Origin: Gp7-AA10 sp035516895
GTDB lineage: Bacteria > Acidobacteriota > Thermoanaerobaculia > Gp7-AA8
Length of the DNA stretch: 64,000 nt
Direction of reading: 5' to 3'
Assembly (NCBI GenBank): GCA_035516895.1
Contig: DATIZY010000017.1
Location: forward strand, 5,247 to 69,246
In this document: positions 7,904-16,874 of the stretch, one piece after another
Numbering within the stretch: the first letter of the stretch is position 1
Layout of the letters: each line of letters starts with the position of its first letter
Position numbers and translations under genes: made by a program
Notes under the pieces: generated by a model
Seen by the model: only the letters and a program-made list of their open reading frames with translations
The model's database searches: none
What the model was told of the DNA's origin: nothing

Positions 7904-9295
7904 TCATGGACGCGGGGGCAAAACGATGGCCCTTTCTTCGCTCGTTTCAATGACTTCCGTCTTATTGCCGATGCCGTGAACTCGCCAGCGGGCCGCCTTC
8001 CTGATCCTGCCGCGTGGGAGGAGATCGATGTCGGGCCGGACCATCGGGAACGAGGTCTTCGGCGTCTGCGCGGCGAAGAGCACGCTGCCTGTGTCATCGA
8101 GAATTTCGAAGACGAAAAACGACGCGGCGCCCGGCTGAGACTCGTGCCACGAGAACGCGAGCTGACCGGCGAGCGTCACGCCGTCGAACGGCGCGTCGGG
8201 GATGATCGTCGGCCCCGTCGGTGCGGGGCCGAGGAGGATCGCTCCGGGACCGCTGTTCGATGCTGAGGCTGTCGATGCGACCGCGGCCACCGGGCCGCGT
8301 GCTGCAGTCAATGAGACAAGCACGTCGACGGTTGCTTCGGTCGGCGACGTGAACAGCGGCGTGCCGACGATCGTCACGTCTTTGCCGAATGTGATCGTCG
8401 TCTCCGATGAAAAGTTCTTGCCGATGAGGTGAAGTGTGTATCGCTGGCCGGCCTGCAGCTTCGAGGGAGAGATGACATCGATGCGCGGCCCGATCACCAT
8501 CTCGGTCGGACGCACCGGCTGCGGCACTTCCGGTTGCGGCACGGGCACCGGTTCGGGCTGCGGTGCGGGTGGGGGCGGCGTGATGCGACTGCCAGCCGCT
8601 TCGCCGGATGGTTGCGGCTGTGGCTGCGGCTGCGGCTGTGGAACGGGAGCGGGCTGCGGCTGTGGCTGCGTGCCGGGGAGTTTTCCTGCCGTCGGTTCGC
8701 CGGTCGGCTGCGGAACCGGAGTCGGCTGCGGAACCGGAACAGGCTTTGGCTCTGGAGGAGGTTGCGGCGTCGGAACGGGCGCCGGTTGCGGCTGAGGAAC
8801 AGGCGTGGGTTGTGGCTGCGGCTGCGGTTGCGGTTGCGGTTGTGGTTGTGGTTGTGGTTGCGGCTGCGGCTGCGGTTGTGGTTGTGGCTGTGGCTGTGGT
8901 TGTGGTTGCGGCTGCGGTTGCGGTTGTGGCTGCGGTTGCGGCTGTGGTTGTGGCTGCGGCTGCGGGTTCACGGTGAACGCATTCGCAACGCGCACCGGCG
9001 TCGGCGCGGCAGCCGTCGCCACGGGCGTGTAGACGAATGTGTACGCGCTCGTTGGCGCCGTCGGCGAGATCTGAATCGTGAATTGCAGGAACCTGTTCGG
9101 ATTGCGCGGATTGGAAACGGCGATTTTGCCCGCTGGTTCGAACGAGATCCCGCCGCCCGGTGGCCACGTCACGTTTGTCGTGATGTCGAGAGTCTCGCCC
9201 TGGATGCCGCTGGACGGCGTGAGCGCGACCTTCGGAAGGGCGACCGACGCCGCGATGAGCAGCGCGCCGAGGGCGACGAAGAAGAGACGCTTCAT
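7904..9295 (-). CDS. Exported PQ-rich protein with IPT/TIG-like domain
   Basis: A 463-aa protein starting at ATG 9295, which overlaps the TGA of the upstream 1865-aa gene (ATGA), so the two are translationally coupled. A signal peptide (FFVALGALLIAASVALP) is followed by a ~110-aa beta domain and a very long Pro-Gln linker with 26 uninterrupted PQ pairs. An IPT/TIG-like Ig domain comes next (PRIDVISPSKLQAGQRYTLH), and a final beta domain ends in ARWRVHGIG. PQ/PE-rich stretches in TonB-like proteins form stiff rods across the periplasm; a spanning or spacer role here is inferred. Confidence 0.75.
   Translation of the reverse strand: MKRLFFVALGALLIAASVALPKVALTPSSGIQGETLDITTNVTWPPGGGISFEPAGKIAVSNPRNPNRFLQFTIQISPTAPTSAYTFVYTPVATAAAPTPVRVANAFTVNPQPQPQPQPQPQPQPQPQPQPQPQPQPQPQPQPQPQPQPQPQPQPQPQPQPQPTPVPQPQPAPVPTPQPPPEPKPVPVPQPTPVPQPTGEPTAGKLPGTQPQPQPAPVPQPQPQPQPQPSGEAAGSRITPPPPAPQPEPVPVPQPEVPQPVRPTEMVIGPRIDVISPSKLQAGQRYTLHLIGKNFSSETTITFGKDVTIVGTPLFTSPTEATVDVLVSLTAARGPVAAVASTASASNSGPGAILLGPAPTGPTIIPDAPFDGVTLAGQLAFSWHESQPGAASFFVFEILDDTGSVLFAAQTPKTSFPMVRPDIDLLPRGRIRKAARWRVHGIGNKTEVIETSEERAIVLPPRP
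8808..8963. repeat. Hexanucleotide repeat encoding (Pro-Gln)26
   Basis: Twenty-six tandem hexamers of the form GGYTGY (plus strand) encode Pro-Gln pairs on the minus strand. The wobble bases vary between C and T throughout. The run is therefore old and kept at protein level rather than a fresh slippage expansion. The repeat also creates several artificial open frames in other phases. Confidence 0.9.
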
Positions 9296-12200
9296 TGGCT
9301 CACCGCGGACGTCGTCGAAGGATTGTTCGTCTTGGTTGCGTTGATGCTCGCCGGCACGGCGACCACCGTCGTTCCGTTCATCGCCTGGCCGCTGCTCGCG
9401 CCCCAGTTGAACGACATGGTCCCGACGTATTGGTGAATGAACTTCGGCGGCGGGATCTGCCCTGTGGAGCTGCTGCGGTTCGCGTCGGCTGAGAACTGCA
9501 GGGACAAGTGCTGCGTGAGGCGCTGCGGCGTCCATGTGACGAGCGCCTGGTAATCCTCGCTGCGCGACTCCAGGTTCGTCAGGTCATTTTTCGAACGGCT
9601 GAAATTGACGCGGGGCTGCAGCATGATTCCCCAGTTTGGGAGCGTCCAGCTCGGCTGCAGTGACGCGAGATACTGATCCGTGGTCCCGACGGCGGAGCTG
9701 CCCGCCGTACGCGTGCCCGACAGCACAGCCGACAGATTGAGGTACGGCGTCGGAGTGCCGCCGAAGGTCAGCGTCGCCGCGCTCGTGGTCGAGTCGGAGA
9801 TCGGTGTGATGCGATCGTGAAGTTTCTGCACCGTCATGGTCTGCGACAAATTGAAGATCCCGATCGCCTCGGTCACCGTGCCGTTGGCTCCCGATTGGGT
9901 GCGATCGAGATCCGGCAGTCCGTAGCTGGGATTGCCCGAGCCGCGATCGGCCGTCCAGTTCCCGCCTAACGCGAGCGTCGTTCGCTGGCCGATGGAGGTC
10001 GTGACCGCCAGGACTCCGCCATTTTCGCGATTGCGCGGAAGGATCGCGCCCGACGAGTTGCCGTCGCGGAGCGTTCGCAGCTGCAGCGAGAGCGACGTGC
10101 GATTGATGACCTTGGTCAGCGAGAGATTCGCGCCCGTTCGATCGGGAACGCCGCCGGGTGTGAGTGCGCGGTTCGCCGGATTGACGTAGTCCGCCTCGGT
10201 TCGCCGCAGATTGAGCACATATGCGAACGTTCCCCAGTTGCCGGTCGCGTCGAGCCGCAGCGCGCTGCCCTCGTGTTTCGGTCCGACGGTGGTGGGGTTC
10301 GGGTCGAAGCCGCCGTGCGATCCTTCGAAGATCAGCGTCAGCTTCGGATCGAAGATGTACTTCGCGAAGACGCCGAACGCTTTGCCGACTCCGCCGGCGG
10401 AGTTCGGGCCGGCGTCGTCCGTGACGCGGAAACCCATCAGCCGGAAGTCCCACTTGTCGTTCGGCTCGGTCTGCAGGGCCGCGGCGCGGATGATCGTCTT
10501 CGGACCGAAGTCTCCCGCGAGAACGCCGGCCGGCTTTGTGCCGAAGGTCTCATATCCCGAGGCGATCATGTGGAAGAGGTGGAGGCGGCCTTCGACGCCG
10601 CCGCGCGCGACGCCTGTCGCGAGCAGCTCCGACTGATCGAGAAAATCGGGCGCGGCGTAACCGATCTTCGCTTCCGGCTGCACGAGGCCCTGCTGCCGCG
10701 TGAAATCAGTCAGCCAGTTGCGGCTCTCCTGCACGGTCTTGTTCGGGTCGGCGAGATCGTGGCGCACCGACATGTCGCCGGTGACTTTCGCTCCCTTGGC
10801 GTTCTCGGCGAGGTCGGTTTGCGCGGAGAACTGCGTGCGCGCGGCATTCGGCTGTCCCGGCGCATCGCCGCCGGCGGCGGTGATCGTGCCGTTCGGCGTC
10901 ACCGCCCAATCTTTTTGCAGCGATGGCGCGGCAGGCTGCGCCGCTTCGGGAGCGACCTCCACGTCGAAGCTCCACGTCGTGACCGCGCCCGCGAGCGACA
11001 GCCGGACCGAGTGCGTGCCGTTTGCGAGCGGCAGGAGCGAGTCGTAGTTGATCGAAGCCGCGTCGATTTTCGAGACATTCGTGACGTCGGTCTGATCGAG
11101 AGTCATCGCGACGTCCTGCGCTTTCACCGTGCCGCTCCATGTCGCGCTGATGTGCGGCTGGTTCGTTGCGACTTTCGATCCGTCCGCCGGCTGCTGATTC
11201 GTGACGGCGGGCTTCTGCTGCACGAGAGCGATCGGCTGCTTCGCGGGCGCGCGCCCGACGTTCGCCGTCGGCGATGCGCCTAACACAACGCCGCCGGGCC
11301 CGATCGCCGTCACACGGACGGACGTGCCGCCGACGCCCGGCGGAATCGCGAAGTCGCTGGCTGCGGTGAGCGCCGAATAGACGACGTTGCCGGCGGCATC
11401 GAGCACGTCCACGCGGTACAGCAGCCCGCTGACGCCGCCGCGCCAGCGCACGTGCCGCTGCTGCACGGTCGCGGTGAGATCGACGTGCTGCGGCACGATC
11501 GCGAAGCGCTGCCACTCCGTCGGCTCGCTTTCGGTTTCGCCGGCGAACACGGCACGGACGCGCCAGCGATGAATGCCCGGCCCGATCTCCTGCAGCGTCC
11601 GGGCGCTCGGCTTCCATTGCGCGTCCGACAGCCGGAAGCGGCGCGGCAGGAGATCGTTGTCGATCTCCACGACGTAGCCGCTGCTGTTCGGAACGAGCGA
11701 CCAGCGGAACAGCGGCGACGCGCTTCCGATCACCATGCCGTCGCGCGGCGCGAGCAGCGTCAGGCGCGAGACGCTGTTCGGCGCCATCAGCACGTGCAGC
11801 GAAGGTGCGGCGGCGAATTGCGGCGACTCGATCTGCAGCTCGAGCGTGTGCGCGCCCTCGTACGAGATCGGCAGCGGCAGATGCGTGCGGACTTCGGCCG
11901 GATATCCGCCGCCGACGTTCACCGTGAATCGATCGAACGGCACGCCGTCGAACTTCCAGACGCCGATGATCGTGCCCGTTCCGGTCGTGGCCAGCAGGCC
12001 GCGGGGAAAGACGTTTTGCGACGGCGCGATCATCGTTCCTTCCGCCGGGAAAACGATCGCCGCGGTCGTGACGCCGAGGGGCGCGGCGATCGAGCCGCGC
12101 GGGTAGACGAGAAGCGTCGCGGTTGCGCTGCCGCCGTCGGGATTCGTCAGCATCAGCGTCGTCGCTCCCGGCGGCGCCTCGGCGATGACGCTCATCGTCA

Positions 12201-14889
12201 CATCGGCGATTTCCGGCGTGATGACGTTGACATTCTCGATGCGGACGCCGGGGTTGACGACCGACACGCGTGCACCCGGCTCGAAGAAGCGGCCTAACAA
12301 ACGCTCGACGATCGAGCGCTCGCCCGTCGCGACCGCCGGCGGAACGACGGTGGTAATCACGGGACGCGGAGGCAGAATGCTGAGTGCGACGTCGACGAAA
12401 TGCGTCGGATCGCTGTTGCCGATGAAGCGGAGCGTGGCCGGACCCACCGTCGCGTTCGCGGCGATGTCGATCTCGACCTGCTGCGTCTGCCCTGGCGCAA
12501 TCGTGAACGATGGCGGATTCAGCGACACGCCCGGAGGCGGAGTCGCCGTGATCGCGACGCCGCCGGTGAACGCGTTCGATCCGACGACGCCGATCGTCAC
12601 ATTGCCGCTGCTGCCGGCCGCGATCGAAGTCGCGGATGGCGCGGCGGTGAGCGCGTAATCGGGGCGGCCGCTGACGTTGATGTTCAGCGTCGCGGTCCTT
12701 GGGCCGCTGACACCGGCTGCGGTTCCGGAGAACAACACGCTGCCGGAACTCACGAGTGTGGAGGTGCCGATCGAGATCGTGACGTTGAGCGGAGTGCCCG
12801 GAGTCAGCGTGAATGCCGATGGAGTCACCGAAACGCCCGCAGTCGGGGACGTTGTGACGCTGACCGGACCCGAAAAACCGTTGAGGCCCGTCGCCAGCAC
12901 GCTCACCTGCATGCTCGCCGATTGCGCGAGCGAGATCATCGACGGCGAGACCGAGAGTGTGAAGTCGGGCGACCCGGTGATCGTGATGAGGACCGGCGCG
13001 GTGTGCGTGCCGACGCCGGTTGCGGTGCCCGTGAACACGCCGCTGAATGTCGCGGGAGCCGCGCCCGGCGCGATCTTCACCGTGACCGTTTGCGATCCGC
13101 CGGCCGGTATCGTGAAGGCCGAAGGCGTGAAGGTGACGTCGGCGCTGCCCGGCGACGTGACGGACACGGAACCGGTGAATCCGTTCAGCGGTTGCGTCGA
13201 GACGGTGAGCGTCGACGTTCCGCCGGAGGCGATCGAAAGGGAGGAGGGATCAGCGGTGAGAGTGAAGTCGGGGCCGGCGACGACGTTCACCGCGATCGGA
13301 GCGGTGCGCGAGCCGGTGATGCCGGGCGCGGTTCCGGTGAACACGCCGTTGTGCAGCGCCGGCGTCGCGTTGGTCGCGGCGCTGATCGTCACGGTTTGCG
13401 AGGCGCCGGGCAGCAGAGAGAACGTCTGCGGCGAGAACGCGATGCCTGCCAGCGCCGGCGCGTTGACCGTGATGCTGCCGGCGAATCCGTTCACTCCCGC
13501 GGCGGAGACGTTCACCGTCGTGCTCTGCCCCGGAGCAATCGTGACGCTCGGCGGCGCGACGGTGAGTCGGAAATCGGGCGCAGCGACGACTGTGATCGTG
13601 ACGTTCTGCGTCTTCGTCGTGCCGGATGCCGGCGTGAAGGTGAACGTCGAGGTGTACGTTCCCGGCGCGACGTTGCTCGCGGCCTGAGCGACGAACGTCG
13701 CCGGCGCCGCGCTGCTCGTCGGAGTGAACGTGATTCCCGGCGGAGCGGCGGGCGTGACGGTGACCGTGCTGGTGAAGCACGCGTTCGGCGTGATCGACGC
13801 GTTGATCGATTGTCCTCCGCCGCCGGCGGTCAGCGTGATCGCGTTCGGGATGGCGGCCGGCGTGTAGTCGGGCGCGGTGACGGTGATCGAGAGGTTGACG
13901 TTCTTGTTGATGTTCGCGGCGGGATCGGAAACGTTCAGGACCGCGATGTACGTCCCCGGCGCGGCAGTCCCCGCGTCGACGTTGAACGGAAGCGACTGGT
14001 TCGGCGGCATCGCCGCGGCGGCGGGAAGCGCACTGATGTTGACCCCCGCTGGAATCGAGGTGAACGCGACGCGCGGTGTGCCGCTGTAGCCGTTGACCGG
14101 AGCGAGATTGATCGCATCGGAGGCCGGCGCGCCGCCCTGACAAACGTTGATCGCAGGATTGCTGAAGATCGCCGAGATGTCGGGCTGCTGCACGATGATC
14201 GTCAGCGCGTTCGGAAATACCTTCTGAACTCCAAGCTCGTCGACGCCAGTGAGCGTGCCGCTGTACGCTCCCGGCGTCGCCCCTGCGCCTAACGAGAACG
14301 TGAACGTCAGCGGGTTGTACGGTTGTGGCGTCGTCTGCGCCGGAGGCACGTTGATGAACGACGGGAATCCGCTGAACGAGTACGTGAGCTGTTTCGCGCC
14401 GAAGCCGGGATCGGGTTTCGTCGTCACGGTCACCGACTGCGCCGTCCCGCCGATGACCAGCGTCGTCGGGTTCGGAGCGACGCTCGCGGTGTACGACGGA
14501 GTGTTGACGACGAGTGTGACGGTCGTCGTGCCCGCGCCGAACGCATCGCGGAGAGTGATGGGATACGTGCCTGGGGTCGTGCCGGCGCCGACCGCGAATC
14601 GAAACGATGTCGACGCCGATGTCGAGTTGAGCGTGTACGGATAGGTCACCGGCGACGGCAGCGTGTTGACGCCGGCCGGCAGTCCGCCGACGACCACGGT
14701 TCCGGTGGCATTGACGCTGCCGGTCGCATAGGTGAGCGTGACTGCGACGGCCGGAGTGGTCTGCGTCGGAAGGGCGCTGACCATCGCGGGGACGGCATTC
14801 ACGATCGCGTACGCAATCGGGACAGCGCAGAGAATCAGACCTGTCCAGAATGCGCGCCGAAAAACCACTCCACCGGGTCGAATGTCCAT
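9292..14889 (-). CDS. Giant Ig-like repeat protein with C-terminal outer-membrane-type beta-barrel
   Basis: A protein of 1865 aa. Residues ~12-35 form a signal or anchor segment. Residues ~35-840 hold about eight Ig-like repeats of ~100 aa; the later ones start with PDFxLTxxPxSxxIxxG and end with a beta strand such as VLITITG. Residues ~842-930 are IPT-like, ~1040-1130 FN3-like (IHRWRVRAVF) and ~1210-1320 another Ig-like unit. Residues ~1400-1834 contain alternating amphipathic strands with aromatic ends (KLTLIFEGSHGGF, FAYVLNLRR, YVGTMSFNWG), as in outer-membrane barrels. I infer an autotransporter- or porin-like surface protein with a long repeat stalk. The gene is coupled to the PQ-rich TIG gene by an ATGA overlap and follows a predicted esterase gene by 36 bp. 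Confidence 0.75.
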   Translation of the reverse strand: MDIRPGGVVFRRAFWTGLILCAVPIAYAIVNAVPAMVSALPTQTTPAVAVTLTYATGSVNATGTVVVGGLPAGVNTLPSPVTYPYTLNSTSASTSFRFAVGAGTTPGTYPITLRDAFGAGTTTVTLVVNTPSYTASVAPNPTTLVIGGTAQSVTVTTKPDPGFGAKQLTYSFSGFPSFINVPPAQTTPQPYNPLTFTFSLGAGATPGAYSGTLTGVDELGVQKVFPNALTIIVQQPDISAIFSNPAINVCQGGAPASDAINLAPVNGYSGTPRVAFTSIPAGVNISALPAAAAMPPNQSLPFNVDAGTAAPGTYIAVLNVSDPAANINKNVNLSITVTAPDYTPAAIPNAITLTAGGGGQSINASITPNACFTSTVTVTPAAPPGITFTPTSSAAPATFVAQAASNVAPGTYTSTFTFTPASGTTKTQNVTITVVAAPDFRLTVAPPSVTIAPGQSTTVNVSAAGVNGFAGSITVNAPALAGIAFSPQTFSLLPGASQTVTISAATNATPALHNGVFTGTAPGITGSRTAPIAVNVVAGPDFTLTADPSSLSIASGGTSTLTVSTQPLNGFTGSVSVTSPGSADVTFTPSAFTIPAGGSQTVTVKIAPGAAPATFSGVFTGTATGVGTHTAPVLITITGSPDFTLSVSPSMISLAQSASMQVSVLATGLNGFSGPVSVTTSPTAGVSVTPSAFTLTPGTPLNVTISIGTSTLVSSGSVLFSGTAAGVSGPRTATLNINVSGRPDYALTAAPSATSIAAGSSGNVTIGVVGSNAFTGGVAITATPPPGVSLNPPSFTIAPGQTQQVEIDIAANATVGPATLRFIGNSDPTHFVDVALSILPPRPVITTVVPPAVATGERSIVERLLGRFFEPGARVSVVNPGVRIENVNVITPEIADVTMSVIAEAPPGATTLMLTNPDGGSATATLLVYPRGSIAAPLGVTTAAIVFPAEGTMIAPSQNVFPRGLLATTGTGTIIGVWKFDGVPFDRFTVNVGGGYPAEVRTHLPLPISYEGAHTLELQIESPQFAAAPSLHVLMAPNSVSRLTLLAPRDGMVIGSASPLFRWSLVPNSSGYVVEIDNDLLPRRFRLSDAQWKPSARTLQEIGPGIHRWRVRAVFAGETESEPTEWQRFAIVPQHVDLTATVQQRHVRWRGGVSGLLYRVDVLDAAGNVVYSALTAASDFAIPPGVGGTSVRVTAIGPGGVVLGASPTANVGRAPAKQPIALVQQKPAVTNQQPADGSKVATNQPHISATWSGTVKAQDVAMTLDQTDVTNVSKIDAASINYDSLLPLANGTHSVRLSLAGAVTTWSFDVEVAPEAAQPAAPSLQKDWAVTPNGTITAAGGDAPGQPNAARTQFSAQTDLAENAKGAKVTGDMSVRHDLADPNKTVQESRNWLTDFTRQQGLVQPEAKIGYAAPDFLDQSELLATGVARGGVEGRLHLFHMIASGYETFGTKPAGVLAGDFGPKTIIRAAALQTEPNDKWDFRLMGFRVTDDAGPNSAGGVGKAFGVFAKYIFDPKLTLIFEGSHGGFDPNPTTVGPKHEGSALRLDATGNWGTFAYVLNLRRTEADYVNPANRALTPGGVPDRTGANLSLTKVINRTSLSLQLRTLRDGNSSGAILPRNRENGGVLAVTTSIGQRTTLALGGNWTADRGSGNPSYGLPDLDRTQSGANGTVTEAIGIFNLSQTMTVQKLHDRITPISDSTTSAATLTFGGTPTPYLNLSAVLSGTRTAGSSAVGTTDQYLASLQPSWTLPNWGIMLQPRVNFSRSKNDLTNLESRSEDYQALVTWTPQRLTQHLSLQFSADANRSSSTGQIPPPKFIHQYVGTMSFNWGASSGQAMNGTTVVAVPASINATKTNNPSTTSAVSQ

Positions 14890-14925
14890 CTGCCGCGACT
14901 CCCCGACTCGTTTTGGACGAGGGCG

Positions 14926-15573
14926 CTAGTGTAGTTGCCGCGCGATGAAATCCGCAACGACCGCGATCGATTCCGGCGTCACGAAGTGCCCCATCGGGAA
15001 CTCGTGATACTCCGGCTCGACGCCGTGACTCTCGAGCACGCGCCGCATGCGCCGTGCCGCGAGCACCGGAATCACCTCGTCCTCCGTCCCGTGCACGATG
15101 AGCACGGGGATGTCGCGCGAGAACGGCGGCGGGTCGTCCTCGTTCAGCGCGCCGCTCATGACGACGATTCCTGCCGGCTTCTTCTGCAATCGAAAGCCGG
15201 CGTCGAGCGACATCAGCCCTCCCTGCGAGAATCCCCCGAGAATCATCGCATCCGGCGGCGTGGCGTAGCGGTCACGAAGTTCATCTATGAATTTGATTAA
15301 CAATTCTCGTGAACGTTTTAGCGAGCCCGGCTCCGCGGGCCAGCCGTCGAACCACGTGTAGCCGAATGTGAACCCGGGCGCCGGCTCGAACGGCTCCGGC
15401 GCGTTGGGAAAAACAAAGCGGCAGCCGCTGCCCATCATCGGCGCAAGGTCGCTCAGATCCTTCGCATCGGCGCCGCGGCCGTGCAGCACGATCACCAGCG
15501 GAAGTTCGGTCGAATCAACGGCCCCGTCTGGCGCCCTAAGTTCATACCGCAGTGAGAGTTCGCCTTCGCGCAT
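14926..15573 (-). CDS. Predicted phospholipase/carboxylesterase (alpha/beta hydrolase)
   Basis: About 215 aa from ATG 15573 (MREGELSLRY). It belongs to the carboxylesterase/phospholipase (YpfH/Est) family: the oxyanion segment is IVLHGRG, the nucleophile motif is GGFSQGGL, the acid Asp is in HGTEDEVIP and the base His in FPMGHFV. It is a cytoplasmic serine esterase with unknown substrate. It is divergent from pilT with a ~40-bp gap and may be the first gene of the block leading into the giant Ig/barrel gene. An AT-rich codon patch lies at ~15278-15325. Confidence 0.85.
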   Translation of the reverse strand: MREGELSLRYELRAPDGAVDSTELPLVIVLHGRGADAKDLSDLAPMMGSGCRFVFPNAPEPFEPAPGFTFGYTWFDGWPAEPGSLKRSRELLIKFIDELRDRYATPPDAMILGGFSQGGLMSLDAGFRLQKKPAGIVVMSGALNEDDPPPFSRDIPVLIVHGTEDEVIPVLAARRMRRVLESHGVEPEYHEFPMGHFVTPESIAVVADFIARQLH

Positions 15574-15580
15574 TTCGCTG

Positions 15581-15608
15581 TACAATAATGCCTTAATCCA
15601 GCGAGGAG
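15581..15608 (+). promoter_or_regulatory. Possible -10 element and Shine-Dalgarno of pilT
   Basis: TACAAT at 15581-15586 is a good -10 candidate. GAGGAG at 15603-15608 lies 6 nt before the GTG start of pilT and fixes that start. I see no convincing -35 box. Confidence 0.4.
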
Positions 15609-15614
15609 ACATCC

Positions 15615-16796
15615 GTGCACATCAACGACCTGCTGAAAATTGCCGCCGAACGGCGCGCGTCCGACCTCCACATCAAGGTCGGTTCGCACCCCGTCATCCG
15701 CGTCGACGGCGAGCTCACTCCGCTCGTGGAGCTGAAGCGTTTGATGCAGGAAGACACGATCGCCATGGCGTTCTCGATCATGTCTTCGCGGCAGAAGGAA
15801 AAGTTCAAAAATAATTACGAAATCGATATCGCCTATTCTGTCCCCGGCCTCGGCCGTTTCCGCTGCAACATCTTCCAGCAGCGCGGCACGGTCGGCATGG
15901 TCCTCCGCGTCATCCCGGTCAAGATCCTCTCGATCCGCGAGCTGATGCTGCCCGTTGTCCTCGAAAGGATCGCCGAAGAGCGGCGCGGGTTGATTCTCTG
16001 CACCGGAACGACCGGCTCGGGCAAGTCGACGACGCTCGCCGCGATGATCGACTACATCAACACGCACCGCACCGAGCACATCATGACGGTCGAGGACCCG
16101 ATCGAGTTCCTCCACCGCGACAAAAAATCGATCGTCAATCAGCGCGAAGTCGAAGTCGACACGAAGTCGTTCTCCGGCGCGCTCCGATCGGCACTGCGCC
16201 AGGACCCCGACGTCATCCTCGTCGGCGAAATGCGCGACTACGAGACGATCGAGACCGCGCTGACCGCCGCCGAAACGGGCCACCTCGTGTTCTCGACGCT
16301 GCACACGATGGACGCGACCGAGACGGTCAACCGCATCATCTCGGTCTTCCCGCCGCACCAGCAGAAGCAGATCCGTTTGCAGCTCGCGGCCGTGCTCAAA
16401 GCCGTCGTCTCCCTGCGACTTCTCCCGCGCGCCGACGGCCTCGGCCGCGTTCCGGCGGCGGAAGTGCTCATCTCGACCGCGTACATCCGCGACTGCATCG
16501 AGAACAAAGAGAAGACGAAGCTGATCAAGGACGCGATCGCGCAGGGCACGTCGCAATACGGCATGCAGACGTTCGACCAGTCGCTCTACACGCTCTACAA
16601 GAACGGACTGATCACGCTCGACGAAGCGCTGCGCCGCGCCTCGAACCCGGACGAATTCCGCCTCAAGCTGCAGGGCATTCAGTCGACCTCGGACATCTCC
16701 AAGGAAGAGATGGAGCAGAAGCTCACGGTGGGCAGCGCAGGCGAGGCCGATCCGTTCTCGGACGATTCGCCGTTCGACTTCTCGAACCAGGTCTAG
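15615..16796 (+). CDS. pilT: Type IV pilus retraction ATPase PilT
   Basis: A 393-aa hexameric cytoplasmic ATPase that powers pilus retraction (twitching, DNA uptake). The N-terminal PAS-like half begins MHINDLLKIAAERRASDLHI. Walker A is GTTGSGKSTT, the Asp box surrounds MTVEDPIEF, Walker B is VILVGEMRD and the His box is HLVFSTLHTMDA. Length is slightly above the usual ~345-370 aa because of a C-terminal tail rich in Ser/Asp. The GTG start is supported by GAGGAG. A short AT-rich codon patch lies near 15800-15840. No other pilus gene is next to it. Confidence 0.93.
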   Translation: MHINDLLKIAAERRASDLHIKVGSHPVIRVDGELTPLVELKRLMQEDTIAMAFSIMSSRQKEKFKNNYEIDIAYSVPGLGRFRCNIFQQRGTVGMVLRVIPVKILSIRELMLPVVLERIAEERRGLILCTGTTGSGKSTTLAAMIDYINTHRTEHIMTVEDPIEFLHRDKKSIVNQREVEVDTKSFSGALRSALRQDPDVILVGEMRDYETIETALTAAETGHLVFSTLHTMDATETVNRIISVFPPHQQKQIRLQLAAVLKAVVSLRLLPRADGLGRVPAAEVLISTAYIRDCIENKEKTKLIKDAIAQGTSQYGMQTFDQSLYTLYKNGLITLDEALRRASNPDEFRLKLQGIQSTSDISKEEMEQKLTVGSAGEADPFSDDSPFDFSNQV

Positions 16797-16802
16797 TTGA
16801 TC

Positions 16803-16874
16803 GATCTTCGTGTTCGTGCTTCGTGAGGTGGTTCGTCAATGACACTACGAACCACAAACCACGAACAACGGATC
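16803..16874. repeat. Heptad inverted-repeat boundary element (ACGAACC type)
   Basis: The right arm is ACGAACC (16847), ACAAACC, ACGAACA and ACGGATC, in 7-bp phase. The left arm holds several TTCGTG units and GGTTCGT, its reverse complement. The element contains GAGGTG and the ATG (16839) of the next gene. The ribosome-binding site, start codon and first ~12 codons of that gene are therefore made of repeat sequence. Confidence 0.75.

Noticed and set aside
8436..9436. Open frames of Gly-Cys or Ala-Val repeats on the plus strand
   Set aside because: They are other-frame readings of the (PQ) hexamer repeat and adjoining Pro-rich coding of the minus-strand gene; they have no start context or export signal.
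12400..14292. A 630-aa plus-strand open frame opposite the Ig-repeat region
   Set aside because: Extremely Arg-rich, low-complexity translation caused by GC-rich repeats of the real minus-strand gene.
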